A program made the translations under genes and the position numbers. The notes under the pieces were generated by a model. It saw only the letters and a program-made list of their open reading frames with translations, was not told the origin of the DNA and searched no databases. A stretch of 64,000 bases of DNA from G963422565 sp963422565 (GTDB lineage: Bacteria > Pseudomonadota > Alphaproteobacteria > MPNO01): the NCBI GenBank assembly GCA_963422565.1, contig OY730228.1, forward strand, positions 1,178,001-1,242,000. Direction: 5' to 3'. This document shows, in pieces, positions 1 to 7,423 of the stretch. Within the stretch, counting starts at the first letter, position 1; every line of letters begins with the position of its first letter.

Positions 1-253
1 CGTCGAGGACGACGGGCCGGGCTTCCCGACGCGCGCCCTGGACCGGCTGGGCGAGCCCTTCATGTCCACGCGGCCCGGAAACGACGGCCATATGGGACTC
101 GGCATCTTCATCGCGCGCAGCCTGCTCGAGCGCATCGGCGCACGGCTCAGCTTCGAGAACGGCCCGGGGGGCGGCGCCCGGGTCCGGATCGACTGGGACC
201 GCGCGCTGCTCGCCGCCGCCGACCTCCCGCCGGCCCCGGAGCGACCGGAATGA
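1..253 (+). CDS. regB: RegB/PrrB/ActS-family sensor histidine kinase, C-terminal end (partial)
   Basis: Only the end of the kinase ATP-binding domain is in the window; the frame is open from base 2. The visible 83 residues start with the G1 box (VEDDGPGF), then LGEPFMSTRPG and the G2 box GLGIFIARSLLERIGA, the wording typical of RegB-type redox sensor kinases. In this family the membrane-bound kinase senses the redox state of the respiratory chain and phosphorylates RegA. The stop overlaps the ATG of the next gene by four bases (ATGA at 250-253), so the pair is translationally coupled, which supports the RegB assignment. The N-terminal membrane and H-box region lies outside the window. Confidence 0.85.
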   Translation, partial: VEDDGPGFPTRALDRLGEPFMSTRPGNDGHMGLGIFIARSLLERIGARLSFENGPGGGARVRIDWDRALLAAADLPPAPERPE

Positions 254-813
254 CGGGGCCGGCGGACCGCAGCCTGCTGATCGTCGAGGACGACACCCCG
301 TTCCGCACCCGTCTGGCGCGCGCGATGGAGCGCCGCGGCTTCGCGGTGGAAAGCGCCGCGACCGTCGCCGAGGGCGTCTCGGCGGCCCGTCTTCGGCCGC
401 CCGCCTTCGCCGTGCTCGACCTGCGGGTCGGCGACGGCAGCGGGCTCGAGATCGTCTCCGTGCTGCGCGCGGCGCGGCGCGACGCGCGGATCGTCATGCT
501 CACCGGCTACGGCAATATCGCGACCGCCGTCGCCGCGGTGAAGGCCGGGGCGGTGGACTATCTCGCCAAGCCGGCCGACGCGGACGCGATCGAAGCGGCG
601 CTGCTCGCCCAGGACGGCGCGCTCCCGCCGCCGCCCGACCAACCCATGTCGGCGGACCGGGTCCGCTGGGAGCATATCCAGCGGGTCTTCGAACAGTGCG
701 GCCGCAACGTGTCGGAGACGGCGCGGCGGCTGGACATGCACCGTCGCACGCTCCAGCGCATCCTGGCGAAGCGCGCCCCGCGGGAGGGCCCCGCCGGGAC
801 CCGCAAGCGCTGA
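250..813 (+). CDS. regA: RegA/PrrA/ActR-family redox response regulator
   Basis: 187 aa, the usual RegA length. An N-terminal receiver domain carries the acidic pair E13/D14/D15, phospho-acceptor D57 (AVLDLRVGDGSG), T85 (LTGYG) and K107 (YLAKP). A short linker leads to a Fis-type helix-turn-helix at about 140-180 (NVSETARRLDMHRRTLQRIL), nearly invariant in the RegA family. In alphaproteobacteria this regulator controls respiration, nitrogen and carbon fixation genes under low oxygen. It overlaps the kinase gene by 4 bp. No senC/SCO gene is seen in between, as in the ActSR arrangement. Confidence 0.92.
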   Translation: MTGPADRSLLIVEDDTPFRTRLARAMERRGFAVESAATVAEGVSAARLRPPAFAVLDLRVGDGSGLEIVSVLRAARRDARIVMLTGYGNIATAVAAVKAGAVDYLAKPADADAIEAALLAQDGALPPPPDQPMSADRVRWEHIQRVFEQCGRNVSETARRLDMHRRTLQRILAKRAPREGPAGTRKR

Positions 814-928
814 CCCGCCGGGGGTATCCGCGACGGGTCCGTCGGGGCGGCGCGCGATGGAGCGCCGTTGCCGCCTCCGGCCTGCGGGCACGCCGAACGA
901 GTCGGCGCTCATGCCGCCGGGACCCCGC

Positions 929-1242
929 TCAACCGCCGCCCGGATCGCGGACGCGGCGAAGCCTGAACGAGGCCGTCATCGCGAAGCGGCCGATCTGACG
1001 GCGCCGGCGCGCGGCGTTTACCGCCATCTCCGCGAACAGGCGGAGGATCGCGAAATAGAAGCGATCGCGAGCTCGCCGCGATCGTTGAGCCCGATGACGT
1101 CGACCCGCCGGCCGCGGGTCAGCTTGAACTTCGTCAACATGCCGTAACCCATATCGGCGAGCAGACGGCCCACCCCCCGGCGGAGCAAGGCCTCCGATCC
1201 GGTCGACGACGACGCGGCGGATGGCGGGGCGAGGCGGGGCAT
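929..1242 (-). pseudogene. Decayed mmcB-like DNA repair gene
   Basis: On the minus strand one frame (1242 down to 1018) reads VGRLLADMGYGMLTKFKLTRGRRVDVIGLNDRGELAIA, the N-terminal half of MmcB-family proteins (restriction-endonuclease-like fold: G-RRAD-ALG-KGEI). The frame then drifts, but the next frame picks up RDRFYFAI (the MmcB motif CDRFYFAV), and further on ARRRRQIGRFAMTASFRLRRVRDPG, which resembles the family's last helix. The central part containing the nuclease E-x-K (VEVKSS..DF) is gone, so there is at least one deletion and one frame change. MmcB genes can lie beside the regAB/actRS pair, which fits the position. The reading rests on motif memory, not an alignment. Confidence 0.55.
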
Positions 1243-1359
1243 GGTTCGGCGCGGCGGATGGCGGGCGGGGGATCATACCGATCTGCACGAAACATGAACA
1301 TGACCCCGTTGCCCGGCGCGCCGCCGCCACGCATGATCGGCGAAACTGGGAGGCGCGTC

Positions 1360-2085
1360 ATGTTCGGCTGGCGGAAGCGGATCGGCGGCATCAGCCCGAC
1401 GGTGATGGAGGTCGTCCCCTACGATTTCTACCGGATGGCGCCGGACGGGATCGGGCTGGTCGGGATCACCTGCAACATCGAGTTCTGGGACCAGGAGAAT
1501 TTCGATCGTGCGTTGGCGACGATCGGCGACGGGGCGCGCTATCTCGGTTCGCGCGCGGTCGATTTCGTGATCCATTTCGGGGCGCCGCTGGTCGCCTCGC
1601 GAGGCCACGGGTTCGACGCCGAACTCATCGCCTCGATCGAGGAGCGGGCGGGGGTGCCCGCGACCACCTCGATCCGGTCGGCGGCGGACGGGCTGCGCTG
1701 GTTCCGAGCGCGCAAGGTGGCCATCGCGTCGCCCTATCCCGAGACGGTCAACCAGGCCGTGGCGGCGTTTCTCGAAGCGGACGGCTTCGAGGTCGTCGGG
1801 CGCCGGACGAGGGACGTGGTCTTCAAGCGTCTCCAAGCCGTCCACAGCGAGGAGATATACAGGTTCGCCTGCGCGGTCGCCGCCGACTCGCCCGGGGCGG
1901 ACGCGCTCTACATCCCCTGCCCGCAATGGCCGGCCGCGGACGCGGTGGAGGCGATCGAGCAGGATTGCGGGCTGCCCGTCGTCGCGAGCGACCCGGCGGA
2001 CTTCCGCGCCGCCTTCGCGGCCTTGGGCCTGCGTCTCGGCATCCGCGGCTTCGGCAGTCTGCTCGCCGGCCTCGACGGCAGGTGA
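1360..2085 (+). CDS. Asp/Glu racemase / maleate isomerase-family protein
   Basis: 241 aa from the ATG at 1360, preceded by TGGGAGG seven bases upstream; the open frame extends further 5' but only with low-complexity residues. The sequence GWRKRIGGISPTVMEVVPYDFYRMAPDGIGLVG matches the start of maleate isomerase and arylmalonate decarboxylase relatives, and DALYIPCPQWPAADAVEAIEQDCGLPVVAS matches the second catalytic-Cys region (Cys in IPCPQW). The first catalytic Cys position appears as FGAPLVASRGHGFDAEL and has no Cys, so the enzyme may act as a decarboxylase or on another substrate. A TctC-type binding protein follows 111 bp downstream, suggesting uptake and conversion of a small dicarboxylate-like compound. 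Confidence 0.75.
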   Translation: MFGWRKRIGGISPTVMEVVPYDFYRMAPDGIGLVGITCNIEFWDQENFDRALATIGDGARYLGSRAVDFVIHFGAPLVASRGHGFDAELIASIEERAGVPATTSIRSAADGLRWFRARKVAIASPYPETVNQAVAAFLEADGFEVVGRRTRDVVFKRLQAVHSEEIYRFACAVAADSPGADALYIPCPQWPAADAVEAIEQDCGLPVVASDPADFRAAFAALGLRLGIRGFGSLLAGLDGR

Positions 2086-2196
2086 TCTCCGGGCGGGGTC
2101 GGAGAATTTCGGCTTGCGTCCGGCATTCGCGGATGCCAGCCTTGCAGCGGGGTCCGGCGAGGGCCCGGGTATCACGCGACGGGGGAGCATCCGGTC

Positions 2197-3234
2197 ATGA
2201 AGAGGATTATCGTTGGAATATCGCGGTCCGCGCTGGCCGCCGCGGCCGTCCTTGCGGTGACGGCGGGCGGGGTCCAGGCGCAGGACTATTCCGGACGGAC
2301 GATCAAGATCGTCATTCCCTACGGTCCGGGCGGGACATATGACAAGTACGGCGCCACCTTCGCCGACAATCTCGGCAAATTCATCTCGGGCAACCCCAAC
2401 ATCATCCTTCAGCACATGCCGGGCGCCGGCGGGGCCAAAGCGATGAACTGGGCGTATAACGCGATGCCCAAAGACGGCTTCAACATGATCGTGCCGCTCG
2501 ACAACTCGGTCGTGAACCAGCTCATGCGGCCCGAGAAGATGCGTTACGACTCGGGCAATTTCGTCTGGGTCGGATCTTCCAACCAGACCAACATGGTCAT
2601 GGTGGTGCGCACCGACACCGGGGTGAAGAGCTGGGAGGACATGCGGAAGATTCCGATCATCTTCTCGACCAGCGGCAAGAACTCGACCGGCTATATCGTT
2701 CCCAAGCTGGCCTCCGAGCTGCTCGGACTCAAGACAAAGATCGTGACCGGCTACAAGGGTTCCTCGCGCTCGATCATGGCTGTCGAGCAGGGAGAGACCA
2801 GCGCGGCTTCCTTCAACTGGCTCGCCTGGAGCTCCAAGGTTCCGCAATGGTTCGCCGGCGACAAGCCCTTCGCGAAGGCCATTCTCCAGGTCGGGATCTT
2901 CCGCGACCCGGACCTGCCGGCGGACGTGCCGATGCTCGACGAGCTGGTCTCGGATCCGATGGACAAGGCCGTCGTCAAGTTCATCGCGGTCGCCGGGCTT
3001 CTCGGCCGGGGCCTCGCGCTTCCGCCCGGCGTTCCGGATTCGGCGGTCGAGACTCTGCGCGCCGCCTACGACAAGATGAACGCCGATTCCGGTTTCTCCG
3101 CGCAGCTCCAGAAGCGCCGGCTCCGTCTGATGGCGTCCAGCGGTGCGGACATCCAGGCGGTCGTGAAACAGGCGCTGAAGGAAGCCTCGCCGGAGGTCGT
3201 CGCCCGCGCCCGGAAGCTGATCTTCGGCTCCTAG
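2197..3234 (+). CDS. TctC-family tripartite tricarboxylate transporter substrate-binding protein
   Basis: 345 aa. The N-terminus (MKRIIVGISRSALAAAAVLAVTAGGVQAQ) is a Sec signal peptide with an AQA-type cleavage site. The mature part starts DYSGRTIKIVIPYGPGGTYDKYG, then HMPGAGG, the signature of Bug/TctC periplasmic receptors (usual length 320-330). These bind carboxylates or other small polar molecules and hand them to TctA/TctB. No TctA or TctB gene is in the window, as is common for the large Bug family. It probably works with the racemase-like enzyme upstream. A strong hairpin follows the stop codon. Confidence 0.9.
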   Translation: MKRIIVGISRSALAAAAVLAVTAGGVQAQDYSGRTIKIVIPYGPGGTYDKYGATFADNLGKFISGNPNIILQHMPGAGGAKAMNWAYNAMPKDGFNMIVPLDNSVVNQLMRPEKMRYDSGNFVWVGSSNQTNMVMVVRTDTGVKSWEDMRKIPIIFSTSGKNSTGYIVPKLASELLGLKTKIVTGYKGSSRSIMAVEQGETSAASFNWLAWSSKVPQWFAGDKPFAKAILQVGIFRDPDLPADVPMLDELVSDPMDKAVVKFIAVAGLLGRGLALPPGVPDSAVETLRAAYDKMNADSGFSAQLQKRRLRLMASSGADIQAVVKQALKEASPEVVARARKLIFGS

Positions 3235-3257
3235 AGCCGTTTCCGTATCGATGCCGA

Positions 3258-3293
3258 GGACAGGCGCCCGGCCGGGGGCCGGGCGGCCTGTCC
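3258..3293. terminator. Bidirectional hairpin terminator
   Basis: GGACAGGC and GCCCGGCC on the left pair with GGCCGGGC and GCCTGTCC on the right: 16 bp of stem with one bulged G (3285) and a 3-nt loop. It sits exactly between the converging stops of the tctC-like gene (3234) and the radical SAM gene (3298). There is no clear U-run on either side, so it may act as a Rho-assisted or mRNA-stabilising hairpin. Confidence 0.7.
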
Positions 3294-3297
3294 GCTC

Positions 3298-4257
3298 TCA
3301 ACGGCTGCAAACGCCGCCGCCGAGCACGCAGAACCGTGCGCAGTGCGGGTGGTTGAGCGTCACGGGGCCGGCGGCCTCGGCGAGCGTCGCACCGAGCGCG
3401 AACCGGACATCATAGGGCAGCAGCGTGCAGGACACGACGCGCGGCGCCGCACCCTTGGGCTTGACGACCATCCGCGAGGTCGCGCACATCATCGTCCCGG
3501 GCGCGACGCCGAGGATATCCCAGCAGCTCTCGCTGATCTCGGCGACATCGGCGCCCTCGTCCATCTCGGGCAGCAGCAGCAGCTTCACCGGATCCTCGAC
3601 ATCGAAGGCGAGGCCCGCCCCCGCCAGCAGCCGGGCATAGCCCGCCCGCAGCGACCGCTCGTCCTCCGCCCAGCAGGTTCGCCCGGCGATGTGCACATCG
3701 AACCCGTTCTCGATCAGCCAGACGAGGCCGTCGAGGGTCGGCTTCCAGGACCGCGCGCCGCGCATCGCCTCGTGGCACTCGGCGCTGTAATGGTCGAGCG
3801 ACACGCGGACGACCAGCCGAGGGCCGAAACGCGCGGCAAGCGCCTGCAGCGCCGCGCGATGGCGCATCATCGGCCGCATCGCATTTGTCAGCACCAGGAC
3901 ATGAAAGCCGCGAGACAGACAGGTCTCGGCGATCTGCATGATCTCGGGGTTCATGAACGGCTCGCCGCCGGTGAGGCCGATCTCGCGCGTGGCCCCGGGC
4001 GCGGCCCCGGCGGCGATTTCGTCGAGATAGACCGTCACCTCCCGGAGGGTGATATAGGCCAACCGGTCGTTGACCGGGCTCGACTCGATATAGCAGCCCT
4101 CGCAGGCGAGATTGCAGAGCGTCCCGGTGTTGAACCAGAGGGTCTTCAGGCCGGCGAACGCGACCGAGGCGCGCCGCTCGCCGGCCGCCGTGCGCAGCGG
4201 ATCGCGGAACTTGGCGCCGCCCCCGTCGGCCGGCCGCCGGGCTGGTAGCGCGGTCAT
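3298..4257 (-). CDS. Radical SAM protein
   Basis: 319 aa from the ATG at 4257, which has GGAGGCGGGGGAG just upstream; the open frame continues 5' by 91 codons, but that part is low complexity and runs into the neighbouring promoter region. The radical SAM cluster motif CxxxCxxC is at C48, C52, C55 (GTLCNLACEGCYIESSP), followed by LTGGEPFMNPE (SAM-binding GGEP). The C-terminus has clustered cysteines (PHCARFCVLGGGVC) that could hold a second Fe-S cluster, SPASM-like. Function is not assignable from sequence alone. It is divergent from the peroxiredoxin gene. Confidence 0.75.
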   Translation of the reverse strand: MTALPARRPADGGGAKFRDPLRTAAGERRASVAFAGLKTLWFNTGTLCNLACEGCYIESSPVNDRLAYITLREVTVYLDEIAAGAAPGATREIGLTGGEPFMNPEIMQIAETCLSRGFHVLVLTNAMRPMMRHRAALQALAARFGPRLVVRVSLDHYSAECHEAMRGARSWKPTLDGLVWLIENGFDVHIAGRTCWAEDERSLRAGYARLLAGAGLAFDVEDPVKLLLLPEMDEGADVAEISESCWDILGVAPGTMMCATSRMVVKPKGAAPRVVSCTLLPYDVRFALGATLAEAAGPVTLNHPHCARFCVLGGGVCSR

Positions 4258-4480
4258 GTCGGCGCTCCCCCGCCTCCGGCCGTCATCCGTTGCGGCCCAG
4301 TATAGCGGGCGGGCCGCACGGGCGACAGCGGCGGCGCCGAACGCCATGCCGAACGCGGCCGCCGAGCGGATTTTTCGGCCGGGTGCGGGTAGCCGAGGCC
4401 AATTACGCATACTATCTCTCCCAAAGGAAAACGGAACGGCGAGCCGGCGGCCCGCCGGCGGCTGCAACTGGAGATCGGAT
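4258..4480. promoter_or_regulatory. Divergent promoter region, radical SAM gene / peroxiredoxin
   Basis: This 223-bp gap separates two diverging start codons. It contains the only AT-rich patch nearby (about 4395-4440, with TACTAT and AAAGGAAAAC), a plausible -10 area for the peroxiredoxin. No clear -35 or operator is recognisable. Confidence 0.35.
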
Positions 4481-5140
4481 ATGACGCTCAGGATCAACTC
4501 GGAGGCGCCCAACTTCACCGCCGAGACCACTCAGGGAACCATCGACTTCCATGAGTGGATCGGCGACGGCTGGGCCATTCTGTTCTCGCACCCCAAGGAC
4601 TTCACGCCCGTCTGCACGACGGAGCTGGGCTACATGGCCGGGCTCGCCGACGAGTTCGCCAAGCGCGACACCAAGATTCTGGGCCTCAGCGTCGATCCGG
4701 TGGACAGCCACAAGAAATGGTTCAAGGACATCGAGGAAACCCAGGGGCACGCGGTCACCTATCCGCTCGTGGGCGACCCGAAGCTCGAGGTCGCCAAGCT
4801 CTACGACATGCTTCCCGAAGGCGCCGGGGAGACCGCGGAGGGGCGCACCCCCGCCGACAACGCCACCGTCCGGTCGGTCTTCGTGATCGGACCCGACAAG
4901 AAGATCAAGGCGATGCTGATCTATCCGATGAGCACCGGGCGGAATTTCGACGAGGTCGTGCGGCTGCTCGACTCGGTGCGGCTCACCGCCGCGCACTCCG
5001 TCGCGACCCCGGTCAACTGGCAGGACGGCGACGACTGCATCATCCTGCCCGCGGTCTCCGACGAACAGGCCAAGAAGGCGTTCCCCGGGGGCTGGACGGC
5101 GCCCAAACCCTATCTCCGGATCGTCCCGCAGCCGCGTTAG
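4481..5140 (+). CDS. 1-Cys peroxiredoxin (Prx6/AhpC-TSA family)
   Basis: 219 aa starting MTLRINSEAPNFTAETTQG; a long open frame extends 5' but only from here does it match the family. The peroxidatic Cys is C45 in DFTPVCTTELG, with the conserved Thr three residues before it. The C-terminal arm (NWQDGDDCIILPAVSDEQAKKAFPGGW) is the long dimerisation extension typical of the 1-Cys class, and no resolving-Cys motif is evident. The enzyme reduces H2O2 and organic peroxides in the cytoplasm. The spacing to the divergent radical SAM gene suggests independent promoters. A hairpin follows the stop. Confidence 0.93.
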   Translation: MTLRINSEAPNFTAETTQGTIDFHEWIGDGWAILFSHPKDFTPVCTTELGYMAGLADEFAKRDTKILGLSVDPVDSHKKWFKDIEETQGHAVTYPLVGDPKLEVAKLYDMLPEGAGETAEGRTPADNATVRSVFVIGPDKKIKAMLIYPMSTGRNFDEVVRLLDSVRLTAAHSVATPVNWQDGDDCIILPAVSDEQAKKAFPGGWTAPKPYLRIVPQPR

Positions 5141-5160
5141 GACGGGTTCGGTTTCCCGTC

Positions 5161-5195
5161 GCGCCCCGCCGCCGACCGCCCCGGCGTCGGGGCGC
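5161..5195. terminator. Hairpin between convergent genes
   Basis: GCGCCCCG (5161-5168) pairs with CGGGGCGC (5188-5195), an 8-bp stem around a 19-nt GC-rich loop. It lies between the peroxiredoxin stop (5140) and the minus-strand small ORF stop (5205). No U-run. Confidence 0.4.
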
Positions 5196-5204
5196 CCCGC
5201 CTCC

Positions 5205-5396
5205 TCACAGCCGAGTCACCGCGTCGGGGCGCGCGCCGAGCCCGCGCAGACAGAAGCCGACGCCCTGCTCTTCCGCCCCTTCCACCGAGTCGTGCGGGCC
5301 GCCCATGCGGATGCGCCGGCCGTTCTGCCAGGCGGACCAGAAATAGTCAGCGCTTCCGTCCCGGTTCGACCATTTCTCGATCATGACCTCGACCAT
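5205..5396 (-). CDS. Small conserved-looking protein, 63 aa, function unknown
   Basis: Starts MVEVMIEKWSNRDGSADYFWSAWQNGRRIRMGGPHDSVEGAEEQG and ends RPDAVTRL. A strong ribosome site (AAGGAGAGG) precedes the ATG at 5396, supporting a real gene. The sequence is soluble and rich in Trp and Gly, with no recognised domain. The start lies inside the end of the upstream enoyl-CoA hydratase gene (16-bp overlap), so it is probably co-translated. No function is proposed. Confidence 0.6.
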   Translation of the reverse strand: MVEVMIEKWSNRDGSADYFWSAWQNGRRIRMGGPHDSVEGAEEQGVGFCLRGLGARPDAVTRL

Positions 5397-6064
5397 GTCG
5401 GGCCTCTCCTTCGTTCCCCGATCGGACGCCGGCCGGCGCTCCGGCGCCTTGCGTACCGCGCCGCCAGGTCGACCGCATGGCGCAGCGTCTCCTCGGCGAG
5501 CCGGGCGGCGGGGATCAGGCGGGTCACCAGCCCGATCGCGCATGCCGTCGGCGCATCGACGGCGCGCCCCTCGATCACCATCTCGAGCGCCCGCGCCCGG
5601 CCGACCGCCGAAACCAGGCCGGCGACGAAGCTGCGGTCGAGAAACAGCCCGATCGACAGCGGCGAAACGCGGAACAGGGCGTCCTCGGCGGCGAATCTCA
5701 GATCGCAATGGCAGGCGATGTCGACTCCGCTGCCCATGCACACCCCTTCGATCATGGCGATGCTGGGCATCGGCAGGGCGGCGAGGCGCGCGGTCGCGCG
5801 TGCGGTGGCCTCGCCATAGGCTCGGGCCTGATCGGGGTCAGAGCGCTCCTCGGCGAAGCGCGACATGTCGAGACCGGCGGAGAACGCGCCGCCGCCCGTC
5901 CCCTGGACGATCGCGCAGCCGATCCCGGGGGCACGCGCGGTGGCGGCGGCGGCCCGCTCCAGACGCTCCCAGCCGGCGCGGTCGAGCGCGTTGAGGCGCG
6001 CCGGGCGGTCGAGCGCGATCCGCATGACCGCGCCCTCGCGAACCAGGGTGACGCCGCTCTCCAT
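5381..6064 (-). CDS. Enoyl-CoA hydratase/isomerase-family protein, C-terminally short
   Basis: 227 aa from ATG 6064. The crotonase oxyanion-hole segments are present (AFSAGLDMSRF near residue 60; GVCMGSGVDIACHCDLRFA near residue 110), followed by SPLSIGLFLDRSFVAGLVSAVGRARALEMVIEGR. The family is usually 250-265 aa; here the C-terminal helices stop early and end in an Arg/Gly-rich tail (RRSAGRRPIGERRRG), overlapping the next small gene. It may be a naturally short member or a 3'-truncated gene. Role: hydration or isomerisation of a CoA thioester in a catabolic route. The cupin gene is 191 bp upstream on the same strand. Confidence 0.75.
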   Translation of the reverse strand: MESGVTLVREGAVMRIALDRPARLNALDRAGWERLERAAAATARAPGIGCAIVQGTGGGAFSAGLDMSRFAEERSDPDQARAYGEATARATARLAALPMPSIAMIEGVCMGSGVDIACHCDLRFAAEDALFRVSPLSIGLFLDRSFVAGLVSAVGRARALEMVIEGRAVDAPTACAIGLVTRLIPAARLAEETLRHAVDLAARYARRRSAGRRPIGERRRGPTWSRS

Positions 6065-6195
6065 CCGCCGCAGCCTAGGCGAGTCGGGCGCGTGTGGGAA
6101 CGCGGTCGGGGGGCTTCGACAATTCTCGTTCCGGCGTCCCGGCAGACGGCTTCCGCCGGCATTCCGGCCCGCATCGCCGCCCGGCTCTCGAGGAA

Positions 6196-6228
6196 GCCCC
6201 CACCCCTGCCCTCCCCTTCGAGGGGGCG
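6196..6228. repeat. GC-rich intergenic hairpin repeat, copy A
   Basis: Contains CCCCCACCCCTGCCCT (6197-6212), which recurs exactly at 43073-43088, followed here by a CCCCT-TCG-AGGGG hairpin (6213-6225). It sits in the 191-bp gap between the cupin and hydratase genes. It looks like one of the dispersed C-rich palindromic intergenic repeats common in alphaproteobacterial genomes and may also terminate cupin transcription. Confidence 0.5.
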
Positions 6229-6255
6229 TGAAAGAGGGCGGACGGGCGGGGAGGA

Positions 6256-7401
6256 TCACGAAAGGCGGACGATCTCGCCCGAGTCGCTCCTGCCGTGGCG
6301 CCGGAGGAAGCCGAGTTTGGCCAATGTCGGCTCGTCGCTGACGACGAACAGGATCGCGTCTTCGTCCTCCGACGCGTTGGCGTGCGCGAACCATTCGCCG
6401 CCCGGCACGGCGATCGCATCGAAGGGCTCCCACTCCAGCACGGCCTCGCCGACGGTCGTACGACCGCGCCCGTGGAAGGGGAAGCAGACCAGGGACGCGT
6501 TCTGCCGTTGCGGCCGCGTGGCCTCGCCCGGCCGCAGCAGCTGGCCGAAGAAGGTCATCGTCGGATAGGGCGCCCGCCCCGTGGTCGGGTCGATATATTC
6601 GACCGCGATTCCGTCATAGGGGCTGCCGTCATGGTCGCGGAACCGATCGAGCAGCTCGCGGGTCCGCTCCCAGCGATAGACATACATCGGCGAGGATCGC
6701 CCGGCGCCGCGGGCATGGTCGACGAAGCGTGGAATCAGCCCGCCCTGGCCGTAGACCCGCGCCGAGTAGTCCTCGTCGTAGCGCGCGGTCTGCTCGCGCC
6801 TGCGCACGCCGTCCTCGGCATAGCCGTGCTCGAAACCCGCGGCGTTGAGGACCTCCGTGAGGGGTAGGTCGAGCACACTCGCATTGACCGCGAAATCGTC
6901 CCCGCGATTGCCGTGATTGTGCCAGGCGTCGGCCGGCGTCAGCACGAGATCGCCGGGGCCGAAGGTGATGTTCTCGCCCTCGACGCCGGTGAAATTGTTC
7001 TCGCCGGTGAGGCCGATGCGCACCGCGTTGATGCTGTGGCGGTGCGGCGGCATGATCTCGCGCGGATCGTTCAGCCGATAGGCGGTATACAGGGTCGAGA
7101 CCGTCGCCCGCTGCGGCGCCAGCCCCGGGTTGACCAGCACCACCGAGCGGCGCTCGGAATCCTCCATCGTGATCAGCTCGGCCGACTCGTAGAGGATCGG
7201 CGCGATGTCGCGGTATTTCCAGAGATGCGGGCGCGCCCTCCGCGCCTTGAGGATCTGCGCGTCCTCGTCATGTCCCGACCCGGTCTCGACCGCCCAGTAG
7301 GGCGCCATGTCGAGCGCTTCGAGCCGGTCGTAGAGGGCGCCCAGCCGGGCGGCGCGGTCGGCTCCGTCGGCGGCGACGGCCGCCCCGGTCATATCCTCCA
7401 T
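6256..7401 (-). CDS. Gentisate 1,2-dioxygenase-like bicupin
   Basis: 381 aa from ATG 7401 (MEDMTGAA), close to the 340-380 usual for gentisate dioxygenases. The N-terminal cupin has PPHRHSINAVRIGLTGE (metal-binding His pair) and TPADAWHNHGN (third His); the C-terminal cupin reads PFHGRGRTTVGEAVLEWEPFDAIAVPGGEWFAHAN. The sequence LWKYRDIAPILYESAELI...VLVNPGL matches this family well. Such enzymes use Fe(II) and O2 to open a dihydroxylated aromatic ring. The upstream GST (22 bp away, same strand) could isomerise maleylpyruvate, as in glutathione-dependent gentisate pathways. Related salicylate or hydroxynaphthoate dioxygenases cannot be excluded. Confidence 0.78.
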   Translation of the reverse strand: MEDMTGAAVAADGADRAARLGALYDRLEALDMAPYWAVETGSGHDEDAQILKARRARPHLWKYRDIAPILYESAELITMEDSERRSVVLVNPGLAPQRATVSTLYTAYRLNDPREIMPPHRHSINAVRIGLTGENNFTGVEGENITFGPGDLVLTPADAWHNHGNRGDDFAVNASVLDLPLTEVLNAAGFEHGYAEDGVRRREQTARYDEDYSARVYGQGGLIPRFVDHARGAGRSSPMYVYRWERTRELLDRFRDHDGSPYDGIAVEYIDPTTGRAPYPTMTFFGQLLRPGEATRPQRQNASLVCFPFHGRGRTTVGEAVLEWEPFDAIAVPGGEWFAHANASEDEDAILFVVSDEPTLAKLGFLRRHGRSDSGEIVRLS

Positions 7402-7423
7402 CCCGATGCGCGCGCCGCCGGCG

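Noticed and set aside
4258..4530. Long N-terminal extension of the radical SAM gene reaching 4530
   Set aside because: It would overlap the peroxiredoxin start, has low-complexity sequence, and a good ribosome site precedes the ATG at 4257.
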